Source: Thermoproteota archaeon (lineage in GTDB: Archaea; Thermoproteota; Thermoprotei_A; Sulfolobales; Acidilobaceae). From it: 8,243 nt of DNA. Under the pieces are notes generated by a model, which was given only the letters and a program-made list of their open reading frames with translations, had not been told where the DNA came from and ran no database searches. Below, piece by piece: positions 1 to 6,960 of this stretch. Each line of letters opens with the position of its first letter. Positions within the stretch are counted from its first letter, which is position 1. Both the position numbers and the translations under genes were made by a program. The DNA is taken from assembly GCA_013152575.1 (NCBI GenBank), contig JAADGB010000012.1, positions 1 to 8,243 on the forward strand, written 5' to 3'.

Positions 1-2
1 GC

Positions 3-1997
3 TTCGTAGAGATGTTCGCCTACCTCTATGTGGGCCTAATACTACTGCTGAGATTGCCAGGCCTCCCACGCGTGGTGGCATTATTCCTCACTCCGATAAT
101 CGTTATACACATCGTTTCATACATTCAGGGGATCAGGGAGAGGAGGAAGCCAGCTGTAAAGATAGAGGTTCCGCTGAGCAAGAGGCTTCGTACAAGCATG
201 TTCAAGCTCGACAAGATAATAGTCGCCTTCCTCGTAATCGGTGGTACGATGCTTATCGTATTCCTAGTTGTACCAGTACTGATAATGTTGTGGAACGCCT
301 TCATCACGCCTCCAGGGACCCCCTTCTATGAGAACTTCCTCAGGATATTCACGGGTAGGGCCTACGTGAAACTTGACACGTTTGGAGATTCGATATGGTC
401 TTGGCAGAATAGGGGTGGATTAAGAGTCCTCGTGATTGATGGCGTAGACTATGGTATATTGTTGAATAGCCTCATAAACTCGGTCATCGTGACATCAGTC
501 GCCACAATACTAGGTACACTGGTAGCGTTTATCCTCGCAAGATACGACTTCCCCGGTAGAACCTTCATACGACTACTAGCCATAGTCCCGCTCTTCGTAA
601 CCCCGTTCATCAACAGCTACGTGATAAAGCTCCTCTTCGGTACAACGGGTCCCTTATCCTGGATAACAATGCAACTCTTCGACTTCGCTATCGAGATAAA
701 GGATCTCGCAGGCGTAACAATTGCGCAGATAATGGCTTTCTACCCAATCGTCTACCTCAACGCATACTCCGCCTTCATCAACATCGATCCCAGCATGGAG
801 GAGCAGGCGGAAAACCTAGGCTCCAGAGGCCTTAAGCTCTTCACAACGGTAACCCTCCCACTAGCCCTACCCGGTATAGCGGCTGGATCAATTATCGTCT
901 TCATATTCAGCCTCGAGGACCTAGGAGCACCAATCGTATTCCAGGAGAGAAGGCTAATGAGCTACCAAATCTACAGCAGCTTCACGAGTCAGACTGGAAT
1001 AGTCTCCCCGGAGATCGCGGCGCTTGGCTTCGTAATGCTGTTCCTAGCCGTTGCAAGCTTCCTTGTGATAAGGAACTACGTCAGTATGAGGAGCTATGCT
1101 ATGATCAGCAGGGGTGGGAGGTGGCATAAGAGGGAGAGGCGCCTAGGCCCCAAGGGCCTATTGGCAGTCTACCTAATCCTCCTACCACTGATAATCTGGA
1201 CTGCGATGCCGCAGATCGGAGTCATACTCCTCGCCTTCAACATAATGCCCCCGACCGAGTTCGCGATAAACCTGCATAACGCATCGCCAAAATACTTCCT
1301 AGAACTATTCACTAACCCCAACATATTCATGTACATCCGGAACACGGTAACATACGCCTTAACAGCTGTGGCGATAGCAGTGACGCTCTCAATAATGATT
1401 GGATACGCTGTAAGCAGGGCTAAGATAAGATTCATCACACCAGCGCTAGACGCGCTGGCAACCATACCAATCGCTATACCTGGACTAGTTGTTGCTCTAG
1501 GCTACTTTTTCTTCTTCTCAGACTTCTTCAGGAACACTGTAGTAGATCCGACTACTGGCCCAACTATATTCCAGGCATGGATAGTCCTAATCATAGCCTA
1601 CAGTATAAGGAAGCTGCCATTCGTCGTGAGAAGCGTATTCGCAGGATTCCAACAAGTACATGAGGGGCTAGAGGAGGCTGCATTGAACCTGGGAGCCACG
1701 AGGAGGAAGACGATATTCGGCATAGTCCTCCCATTGATAATCTCATACATTATAAGTGGAGCCGTGATAGGCTTCATCTACATAAGCACAGAGGTCTCCA
1801 CTAGCGTGACAATTGGAAGCCTAAGGCCCGACCAGGCGCCCATGACCTTCTATATGAAGAATATCTACATTGGAGGCCAGCTGGCAGGTATACAGTATGT
1901 CGCGGCTATGGGAGTGCTACTCATACTATTCCAGCTACTAGCGATATTCATCGTGATAATAGGATTGAAGCAGAGCTACGCCTTCATTGGGGCATAA
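3..1997 (+). CDS. Double-domain ABC importer permease (FbpB/ThiP-like), probably 5'-partial
   Basis: Membrane channel of a binding-protein-dependent importer. Numbering from the ATG at base 12 gives 661 residues, and the frame stays open to base 3, so the true start may lie outside the window. The protein is two permease halves fused. Each half carries an EAA loop that docks on the ATPase: residues about 264-290 (EEQAENLGSRG) and 553-575 (LEEAALNLGATRRK). About twelve membrane spans are expected from the two halves. The segment before the first canonical half (residues 1-36) is hydrophobic enough for one or two extra spans and is followed by a basic loop (41-68). Fused permeases of this type move iron(III), thiamine or similar small solutes. 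The ATPase gene follows 60 bases downstream on the same strand and should be its partner. No binding-protein gene is visible, so the substrate cannot be named. Confidence 0.88.
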   Translation, partial: FVEMFAYLYVGLILLLRLPGLPRVVALFLTPIIVIHIVSYIQGIRERRKPAVKIEVPLSKRLRTSMFKLDKIIVAFLVIGGTMLIVFLVVPVLIMLWNAFITPPGTPFYENFLRIFTGRAYVKLDTFGDSIWSWQNRGGLRVLVIDGVDYGILLNSLINSVIVTSVATILGTLVAFILARYDFPGRTFIRLLAIVPLFVTPFINSYVIKLLFGTTGPLSWITMQLFDFAIEIKDLAGVTIAQIMAFYPIVYLNAYSAFINIDPSMEEQAENLGSRGLKLFTTVTLPLALPGIAAGSIIVFIFSLEDLGAPIVFQERRLMSYQIYSSFTSQTGIVSPEIAALGFVMLFLAVASFLVIRNYVSMRSYAMISRGGRWHKRERRLGPKGLLAVYLILLPLIIWTAMPQIGVILLAFNIMPPTEFAINLHNASPKYFLELFTNPNIFMYIRNTVTYALTAVAIAVTLSIMIGYAVSRAKIRFITPALDALATIPIAIPGLVVALGYFFFFSDFFRNTVVDPTTGPTIFQAWIVLIIAYSIRKLPFVVRSVFAGFQQVHEGLEEAALNLGATRRKTIFGIVLPLIISYIISGAVIGFIYISTEVSTSVTIGSLRPDQAPMTFYMKNIYIGGQLAGIQYVAAMGVLLILFQLLAIFIVIIGLKQSYAFIGA

Positions 1998-2006
1998 CCC
2001 AACTCC

Positions 2007-2013
2007 TATATAT
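2007..2013 (+). promoter_or_regulatory. Possible TATA box before the ABC ATPase gene
   Basis: TATATAT lies in the 60-base spacer between the permease and the ATPase genes. An archaeal transcript would start about 25 bases further on, near 2035, leaving a short leader that still contains the GGGTG ribosome site at 2046-2050. It may give the ATPase gene its own promoter, or it may be chance, as the two genes can equally be cotranscribed. Confidence 0.25.
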
Positions 2014-2057
2014 CCTCATAATTCCACATTCTCACCTGGCGAATTGGGTGCCTGCCT

Positions 2058-3143
2058 GTGACTAGGATAAGGCTGGATAACGTCACCAAGGTGTATGGAA
2101 GCGTCGTAGCAGTAGACCACGTCTCCATCGACATAGAACACGGGGAATTCTTCACTATAATAGGGCCAAGCGGCTGTGGAAAGACAACTACCCTCAGGAT
2201 AATAGCCGGCTTCGAAGTACCAGAGGAGGGGAAGATATTCTTCGACGACAAAGACGTCACATACGTTAAACCGTACGAGAGGAACACAGCAATGGTATTC
2301 CAAAACTACGCGCTATGGCCGCACATGACGGTATTCGACAACATAGCCTACGGACTACGCCTGAGGAAGGTGCCAGAGGATGAGATAAGGAGGAGGGTCA
2401 AACAGGTTCTAGAACTAGTAGACCTACAGGGCCTCGAGAACAGATACCCCCTCCAACTAAGCGGTGGGCAGCAGCAGAGAGTAGCCCTGGCAAGGGCGCT
2501 GGTGGTAGAGCCAAGCGTGCTACTACTAGACGAGCCACTGAGCAACCTAGACGCAAAGCTCAGGCTAGAGATGAGGGAGGAGCTCCGCACACTACAAAAG
2601 AGGCTCGGGATAACTACGGTATACGTAACCCACGACCAGCTCGAGGCATTGAGCATGAGCGACCGCATAGCTGTGATGAATAAGGGCAAGGTCCTCCAGG
2701 TAGGGACCCCCGAGGAGCTATACATGAGGCCAAGAACACTCTTCGTAGCAGGATTCCTTGGGAGAAGCAACCTCGTCAAGGCAAAAGTCGGCGGATACCA
2801 TGACGGTTACCTCGAGATATTCATACCATCAATGAAGGAGAGCCTACTAGCAGTAGGCGACAAGGTGGAGGGAACCGCGATAGCCGTGATGAGGCCGGAA
2901 AGCTTCCAGATAGCTAGGGGCGATGAGACTGTAAACGTTATCGACGCCGTAGTCGAATACACGATGTTCCTAGGCGATAAGAAGGAGCTGAGGGTAAGAG
3001 TGGGCGATGAGAGGCTAGTAGTCTATCTACCACCAGACACTAGGATTGAGGCTGGGAGCAGGATCAAGCTCCACGTGAGGCCTGATAGGATAATGGTCCT
3101 TCCATTCACAGGCGACATCTCGGAGCTGGAAGACATGCAGTAA
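2058..3143 (+). CDS. ABC importer ATPase with C-terminal TOBE domain (FbpC/PotA/MalK-like)
   Basis: Cytoplasmic ATPase that powers the importer whose permease lies just upstream. All nucleotide-binding motifs are intact: Walker A GPSGCGKTT at residues 36-44, Q-loop glutamine 82 (VFQNYALWP), signature LSGGQ 134-138, Walker B VLLLDE 154-159 with catalytic E159, D-loop SNLD 162-165 and H-loop H192. Residues from about 235 to 352 form the beta-rich regulatory/TOBE extension; the RPES and RPD motifs near 275 and 342 are typical. The length of 361 residues is normal for the CUT1/iron/polyamine ATPase branch. The start is GTG, chosen because GGGTG at 2046-2050 sits 7 bases upstream and the ABC domain begins at once. 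The sequence alone does not separate iron, polyamine, thiamine and sugar transporters. The gene ends 7 bases before the end of a convergent gene. Confidence 0.93.
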   Translation: MTRIRLDNVTKVYGSVVAVDHVSIDIEHGEFFTIIGPSGCGKTTTLRIIAGFEVPEEGKIFFDDKDVTYVKPYERNTAMVFQNYALWPHMTVFDNIAYGLRLRKVPEDEIRRRVKQVLELVDLQGLENRYPLQLSGGQQQRVALARALVVEPSVLLLDEPLSNLDAKLRLEMREELRTLQKRLGITTVYVTHDQLEALSMSDRIAVMNKGKVLQVGTPEELYMRPRTLFVAGFLGRSNLVKAKVGGYHDGYLEIFIPSMKESLLAVGDKVEGTAIAVMRPESFQIARGDETVNVIDAVVEYTMFLGDKKELRVRVGDERLVVYLPPDTRIEAGSRIKLHVRPDRIMVLPFTGDISELEDMQ

Positions 3144-3150
3144 TCGAGGA

Positions 3151-3393
3151 TCACCCGTTTCCTCCCCGTTCCCTACACCTCCTAGCAACCTCTAGGATCA
3201 TAGCGACTAGTATGGGCTCCAACGGGTCCCCCATAGCCTCATAACGGTAAGCGTCTAGAACCCTATGCACGCTCCTCAATAGGTCCTCGAGAAGCCTCCT
3301 ATCACTGGGGTCCCTCAAGTGCCGGGAGACCCTTACTAGCCTCTCCAACTCCGACTCTACAAGTACTCTAGAAGAGGGCGCTGTCCTACCCAT
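3151..3393 (-). CDS. Small charged helical protein, unknown function, paired with RadA-like gene
   Basis: I do not recognise this 80-residue protein. It is rich in Arg, Glu and Leu and looks almost wholly alpha-helical, with probable helices around residues 11-26, 30-50 and 57-75. It has no signal peptide, membrane span or cysteine pair, although one cysteine occurs near the end (RRCRERGG). The ATG at 3393 is preceded by GGTGG at 3401-3405 with a 7-base spacer, which supports the start even though it lies 37 bases inside the end of the upstream RadA-like gene. That overlap in a different frame implies translational coupling and a shared job. It could be a small partner subunit of the RadA-like protein, but this is inference from position only. 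Confidence 0.72.
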   Translation of the reverse strand: MGRTAPSSRVLVESELERLVRVSRHLRDPSDRRLLEDLLRSVHRVLDAYRYEAMGDPLEPILVAMILEVARRCRERGGNG

Positions 3394-4007
3394 CTCCCAG
3401 CCACCATCAACTCAGCCATATGGACGAGGCTCCTCCGAGGGACCCTCTTACCAGGATGCTTTATGAGGGAGGCAATTATCCCCTTCCTAGAAGGATCAAG
3501 CCTAACAATCACATGCACGCTGTGATGGTGATAATTGCCTCCTTCCGGTAGGAAGCCGGAGTTGAATTTTGTAGCTCTATTCGCAACCACAACCCTAGCC
3601 TTCTCGGATGCCCTCCTCAAAGCCCCGGTTATATTGCTAAGCAGGTCATACAACCTCCAGCTCCGGGGAGCGTAGAGGTACGGGTCAACCACGACTATTG
3701 TCTCGGCACCGGTCTCGACGGCCTCATCTATGAGGCGTGGGACATCGCGTAACCTGAATCCACGAGCAACAAGGATATTCCCAGGGTCACTCCTCCTAAC
3801 CTTGGTAAGCCTAGTTATGAGATAGGGGTTCAACCCTCCGAACTCCTGTATATGAACTACTGCAACCCTGCCATGCCTGGCAGCCTCAGCCACAACATGG
3901 TGGTAGACTAGCCTAACACCACTCTCATACCCATAGAACTCCACAATCCAGCCCCTAGCCAGCGGCTCTACTAACGTGTCGAGACTCGGTAGACCCGTTA
4001 AACCCAT
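3357..4007 (-). CDS. RadA/RecA-fold paralogue with degenerate Walker A loop
   Basis: A 216-residue protein that follows the RadA core domain but lacks the DNA-binding N-terminal domain. The opening GLPSLDTLV matches the segment that leads into the RadA P-loop. The P-loop itself (FYGYESGVRL, 24-33) has lost the consensus glycine, lysine and threonine, so ATP binding is doubtful. A Walker B-like strand, TIVVVDPY (103-110, D108), remains. RVVVANRA (138-145) corresponds to the RadA VTNQV strand, and the HHSVHVIVRL segment (161-170) followed by a PxxxP-like tail corresponds to the HSATYRVYL end of RadA. RadB, aRadC and the SWSAP1-type paralogues are possible relatives. The ATG is supported by GGGAGGG at 4011-4017. 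A role in recombination or as a recombinase mediator is inferred from the fold only; a KaiC-like role is the alternative. Confidence 0.78.
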   Translation of the reverse strand: MGLTGLPSLDTLVEPLARGWIVEFYGYESGVRLVYHHVVAEAARHGRVAVVHIQEFGGLNPYLITRLTKVRRSDPGNILVARGFRLRDVPRLIDEAVETGAETIVVVDPYLYAPRSWRLYDLLSNITGALRRASEKARVVVANRATKFNSGFLPEGGNYHHHSVHVIVRLDPSRKGIIASLIKHPGKRVPRRSLVHMAELMVAGRWVGQRPLLEYL

Positions 4008-4010
4008 ACA

Positions 4011-4017
4011 CCCTCCC
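4011..4017 (-). promoter_or_regulatory. Strong Shine-Dalgarno site of the RadA-like gene
   Basis: On the minus strand GGGAGGG is followed by a 4-base spacer and the ATG at 4007. It pairs with the CCUCC of the 16S rRNA 3' end and fixes the start of the RadA-like gene. It also implies that the transcript has a leader. Confidence 0.6.
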
Positions 4018-4040
4018 TGATAGACAATTATAACTCTCAG

Positions 4041-4056
4041 ATTATTTTCAAGAAAA
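4041..4056 (-). promoter_or_regulatory. Probable TATA-box region of the RadA-like gene pair
   Basis: The minus strand reads TTTTCTTGAAAATAAT here, the most AT-rich patch of the spacer, with GAAAATAAT as the likely TATA/BRE part. A start about 25 bases downstream (near 4020) would leave a roughly 13-base leader that keeps the GGGAGGG ribosome site. A second candidate, TTATAA at 4028-4033, lies too close to the ATG unless the mRNA is leaderless. Confidence 0.4.
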
Positions 4057-4185
4057 CCCGATCAACCTACCTTACCAGGAGGGTCCAGAACGCAAGTAAT
4101 ACCCAATATCACCAAAGCACACAATTACATCCGGTAACGCTAGCATACGAGTCTACTAAACAGCCCCTAGGTAGATAAGGATGAT

Positions 4186-4193
4186 GGGGGGGG
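4186..4193 (+). repeat. Run of eight G residues 4 bases before the GNAT start
   Basis: An uninterrupted G8 tract serves as, or contains, the Shine-Dalgarno element of the acetyltransferase gene. Long G runs are uncommon in this window. Such tracts can slip during replication, and length changes would alter ribosome-site spacing rather than the reading frame. Confidence 0.7.
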
Positions 4194-4197
4194 TTGA

Positions 4198-4683
4198 ATG
4201 CCTAGTATACATGTTAGAATGAAAAAGAAAACTGATATTAAAGATATAATAAACATAATAAAGAGCTTACCAGAGTGGTTCACACCAAACGCTGTAAACG
4301 AGATAGCCCTAGACGGTGAGAGGCTGGAAGGTTGCGTTGTCGAAATTGATGGAGCAGTTCGGGGCTTCGTGCTGGTAGATGAAAGAGAGTGTTGTATCGA
4401 GATAGCATGGCTGGCTGTGGATAAGGAGTATCATGGGAGAGGGCTTGGAACACGATTAGTCCATGAAGTTGAGAGGCACGCGTGTAGAAGGGGGAAGGGG
4501 GTCGTTACGGTCAAAACCTATGGTGGAAGCGACTATGAACCATACAGGAAGACAATGGAGTTCTATAGGAAGAATGGGTTCAAACTATACGAGGTAATTG
4601 AGAGTTATCCTCCATTTGGAGGACAGCCAGCCGCTATACTAGTCAAACCCATCAACTGCCAACATATCCAAGAGGATACCTAA
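4198..4683 (+). CDS. GNAT-family N-acetyltransferase
   Basis: Cytoplasmic acetyl-CoA-dependent acyltransferase of 161 residues. The acetyl-CoA loop is seen as YHGRGLGTRLV (78-88), directly after the beta-4 strand IEIAWLAVD (67-75). The FYRKNGF motif (122-128) carries the tyrosine (Y123) that often serves as general acid. The protein covers one complete GNAT fold and has no extra domain. GNAT enzymes acetylate protein N termini, lysines, amino acids, polyamines or drugs; nothing here decides which. The start ATG follows an in-frame TGA at once, so no earlier start is possible in the near upstream, and an eight-G run (4186-4193) acts as ribosome site. The first 25 codons are clearly richer in A and T than the neighbours. 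It converges on tupC with a 16-base gap. Confidence 0.87.
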   Translation: MPSIHVRMKKKTDIKDIINIIKSLPEWFTPNAVNEIALDGERLEGCVVEIDGAVRGFVLVDERECCIEIAWLAVDKEYHGRGLGTRLVHEVERHACRRGKGVVTVKTYGGSDYEPYRKTMEFYRKNGFKLYEVIESYPPFGGQPAAILVKPINCQHIQEDT

Positions 4684-4699
4684 GGAAGCTATCTCCGAG

Positions 4700-5398
4700 T
4701 CAATGTTCAGAGAGGAGTTCTCTATACACTTCCCCGGCGGGTCCCTCTAACACGATCCCGCCATCCTCAAGGTAAATGATGTAGTCACATAGACTCACTA
4801 GCAGGCCTATGTCATGTGAAGAGATAACCACAAGTTTACCTTTCCCTCTCAGCTCATTCACTACGCGGGAGAGTCTCTTTCTTTTTCTGAAGTCGAGGTT
4901 TGAATACGGCTCATCCAAAGCAATCACATCAGGATCCAGCACTAGTGCCCTCGCAATCGCCACCAGCTGTCTCTGCCCTGCAGACAGGTCTCTAGCGCTA
5001 CGATCCAGAAGGGAAGACAGGTCTAGTTTAGCCACTATCCTCTCTATCCTCTCCTTGATCTGGTCGCCGTTATAACCCCTTATCCTAAGCCCCAGGGCTA
5101 GGTTATCAAGCACCGATCCTCTAACCATCAAGGGCTTCTCATGGACATAGACTACACGCCTCCTGTAAGATGTAATGTCACTCCTCCAAGGATCACTGAC
5201 ATCGTAGAGAACGTGGCCACGAGTGGGCTTGTATAAGAGTGATATGATCTTGAGGAGGGTTGTCTTGCCACTACCGTTCGGGCCAGTTACACCATAACAC
5301 ATTCCACTACGGAGGGTTACAGATACGTTCTTGACGGCCTCAGATTTACTACCGGGGTATGTGTAGGAGATCCCGCGTAGGTCTACTCTGATGCCCAT
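4700..5398 (-). CDS. tupC: Tungstate ABC transporter ATP-binding protein
   Basis: Cytoplasmic ATPase that drives tungstate uptake through TupB. In its 232 residues are Walker A GPNGSGKTT (39-47), signature LSAGQ (138-142), Walker B VIALDE (158-163, catalytic E163), D-loop SNLD (166-169) and H-loop H195. Two departures are seen: the signature has Ala for the second Gly, and the Q-loop position holds His86 (VYVHEKPLM) where glutamine is expected. There is no TOBE extension, as usual for TupC and unlike the 361-residue ATPase at the left of the window. The ATG lies 16 bases inside the end of tupB; GGTGA at 5406-5410, with a 7-base spacer, is its ribosome site. Specificity for tungstate rather than molybdate or sulfate is inferred from the neighbouring TupA-type binding protein and ModE-like regulator. 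Confidence 0.88.
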   Translation of the reverse strand: MGIRVDLRGISYTYPGSKSEAVKNVSVTLRSGMCYGVTGPNGSGKTTLLKIISLLYKPTRGHVLYDVSDPWRSDITSYRRRVVYVHEKPLMVRGSVLDNLALGLRIRGYNGDQIKERIERIVAKLDLSSLLDRSARDLSAGQRQLVAIARALVLDPDVIALDEPYSNLDFRKRKRLSRVVNELRGKGKLVVISSHDIGLLVSLCDYIIYLEDGGIVLEGPAGEVYRELLSEH

Positions 5399-6021
5399 TC
5401 CCTCCTCACCAGCCTGACAACGAGAGAGACGCCGACTGCTATCGCAGTCAATACGAGGCCGAGCTTGACCGCGGCCTCATACTCTCCCATTGCTGTTGCA
5501 AGCGCTATCGACGTAGTCATAGTCCTCGTATACCCCTTGATGTTTCCTCCAACTATCAACGCGACTCCAAGCTCCCCGACGGCCCGCGAGAAGCCCATTA
5601 CAACGGATGAGATGAGGCTTGGGAGAGTCTCCCTGAACACAAGTAATGCTGCCTGCCTATCGCTTGCCCCTAACGTTAGCGCTAGTTCCCTGTAGTATGA
5701 GAGTCCTGTTAGCATGACTTGGTATGATACTGCCGTGATTAGGGGGGTTATGAGTAGCGCCTCGCCTATTATGATGGCTTGGGGAGTGTAGAGGAGTTCG
5801 AGGAATCCTAGGGGGCCGTTCCTGCTTAAGAGTAGGTAGAGGAGTAGGCCTACTAGTACCGTTGGAATACCCACAAGTGCCTCGAAGAAGTAAACTAGTG
5901 GTCTAAACCTCCTAGAGGAGGCTAGAAGGTATGCGAGTGGAAGACTCCATAGAGCTGCGAGTAGTGTCGCCGTACCGGATATCGTGAGGGATCGCAGTAC
6001 TATGTTTTGTATGGGCTCCAA
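5383..6021 (-). CDS. tupB: Tungstate ABC transporter permease
   Basis: Integral membrane channel of the tungstate importer, 212 residues, with about five to six hydrophobic spans (roughly 8-34, 41-66, 82-105, 135-158, 184-204). The EAA loop that contacts the ATPase is at 112-134 (ELALTLGASDRQAALLVFRE). The length suits TupB, and the protein is a single permease domain, unlike the fused permease at the left of the window. The start is TTG at 6021: an in-frame TGA, the stop of tupA, lies only two codons upstream, and no ATG or GTG is found in the next residues, so TTG is the only reasonable choice. The ribosome site (GAGG) is weak and very close, which points to translation coupled to tupA. The gene overlaps tupC by 16 bases. 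Confidence 0.87.
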   Translation of the reverse strand: MEPIQNIVLRSLTISGTATLLAALWSLPLAYLLASSRRFRPLVYFFEALVGIPTVLVGLLLYLLLSRNGPLGFLELLYTPQAIIIGEALLITPLITAVSYQVMLTGLSYYRELALTLGASDRQAALLVFRETLPSLISSVVMGFSRAVGELGVALIVGGNIKGYTRTMTTSIALATAMGEYEAAVKLGLVLTAIAVGVSLVVRLVRREWASE

Positions 6022-6024
6022 GCC

Positions 6025-6927
6025 TCAACCCTGTCCTGCAAGCTCGCTCCATGTTGATTCGAGTAAGGATAATTTATCACTTGCCGGATAGAATAGTGGC
6101 TGGCCATACTTGTCAACCCCATAGTTTGCTATGAGCATTTGACCCTCATCGCTCGTTATGAAGTCTATGAACTCCTTAGCCGCCTCCCTCTCGTCTCCGC
6201 TACAGGTCTTGACTAGGTATGCACTGTAGATGTTGATTAGTGCGGTGTCGTTACTGTATAGTATCTCTAGGTTAGGTATCCTCCCATCCTTCTTGAATTT
6301 TAGATAAGTGCCTATATCGCTCAGTGTATAAGCGTTCTTCTCGCTCGCCATAACTAGAGTCTCGCCCATCCCTTGGCCTATTTCGATATACCATTGTTTG
6401 CCCTTCGGGTCTAACCCGGCCATTTTCCAGAGCTGTAGCTCCTTGACATTTGTGCCTGAGTTATCTCCCCTGCTTATGAATAGGGCTTTGCCCTCTTCTC
6501 CTGCCCTGTATATCCTCTTCATTACATCTGTTAGATTGGCTGCCTGCCTTACTCCGGCGGGGTCGTTGGAGGGTCCCACTATTATGAAGTAGTTGTAGGC
6601 GAAGATCTTGTGGTATTCGAGCACTCCCTGGTTAATGTATTGGATCTCGAGGCTCGGAGCGTGTACCAGGACGAAGCATGCGTCGCCCGAGGCTGCTCTA
6701 CGTAGGGCCTCGCCGCTGCCGACGGCGACGAACTGTATTGATACGCCCGGATGTTTTTCCTGGAATTTCTCTCCGAGATAGTCTAGTAGGCCTGTCGCGT
6801 AGAGGCTTGTCGTAGTAGTTGCCTTTACGGCTATCGTGTTATTGTTGTTTAATAGGAATGTGTATGATGCTAGGATTATCACGACGAGTACGATTATGGC
6901 TGAGGCTAGGAGTGTGCTTCTCTCCAC
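6025..6927 (-). CDS. tupA: Tungstate-binding protein of ABC transporter (membrane-anchored)
   Basis: Extracellular solute-binding protein, 300 residues, that captures the oxyanion and delivers it to TupB. An N-terminal hydrophobic segment (5-26) serves as signal anchor and is followed by an Asn-rich linker. There is no lipobox cysteine, as expected for an archaeal anchor. The mature domain opens with TTTTSLYATGLLDYL (37-51), the TTTS motif that marks TupA-type proteins and supplies oxyanion ligands. RGDNSGTN (153-160) is a second typical ligand loop, and IDFITSDEGQMLI near 255-267 is the usual C-terminal helix signature. The family takes tungstate with very high affinity, although molybdate cannot be excluded. 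GTG is the start, since TAA lies five codons upstream and GGGAG (6934-6938) precedes it by 6 bases. The promoter and an inverted repeat lie directly upstream. Confidence 0.9.
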   Translation of the reverse strand: MERSTLLASAIIVLVVIILASYTFLLNNNNTIAVKATTTTSLYATGLLDYLGEKFQEKHPGVSIQFVAVGSGEALRRAASGDACFVLVHAPSLEIQYINQGVLEYHKIFAYNYFIIVGPSNDPAGVRQAANLTDVMKRIYRAGEEGKALFISRGDNSGTNVKELQLWKMAGLDPKGKQWYIEIGQGMGETLVMASEKNAYTLSDIGTYLKFKKDGRIPNLEILYSNDTALINIYSAYLVKTCSGDEREAAKEFIDFITSDEGQMLIANYGVDKYGQPLFYPASDKLSLLESTWSELAGQG

Positions 6928-6936
6928 CCTCGACTC

Positions 6937-6960
6937 CCGTTATCAATAATCCGATAACGG
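6937..6960. promoter_or_regulatory. Mo-box-like palindromic operator of tupABC
   Basis: A perfect inverted repeat: CCGTTATC (6937-6944), 8-base spacer, GATAACGG (6953-6960). It lies between the TATA-like element and the tupA ribosome site, covering the expected transcript start near 6940, where a bound repressor would block transcription. The CGTTAT...ATAACG cores resemble the CGNTAT...ATANCG halves of bacterial ModE operators, with slightly closer spacing. The adjacent gene encodes a ModE-type winged helix, the obvious candidate to bind here. The repeat is seen; the regulator pairing is inferred. Confidence 0.62.

Noticed and set aside
1169..1465. A 98-codon open frame antisense to the permease gene
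   Set aside because: It is a shadow of the hydrophobic permease codons with no ribosome site or recognisable domain.
2348..2779. A 143-codon open frame antisense to the ABC ATPase gene
   Set aside because: It is a mirror of the ATPase coding sequence; the translation is Ser/Leu-rich and low in complexity, and the sense frame carries every ATPase motif.
3144..3150. Possible bidirectional terminator between the converging ATPase and small-protein genes
   Set aside because: The gap is only 7 bases with no T run or hairpin; no terminator can be supported. The same holds for the 16-base gap at 4684-4699.
4072..4146. A 24-codon minus-strand reading frame with ATG in the spacer between the RadA-like and acetyltransferase genes
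   Set aside because: It is very short, has no clear ribosome site, and its composition does not resemble the neighbouring genes; chance is the better explanation.
4181..4233. A C-box-like ATGATGG followed by CTGA, suggestive of a C/D box guide RNA
   Set aside because: The C box deviates from RTGATGA, no C'/D' pair is seen, and the segment overlaps the ribosome site and start of the acetyltransferase gene.
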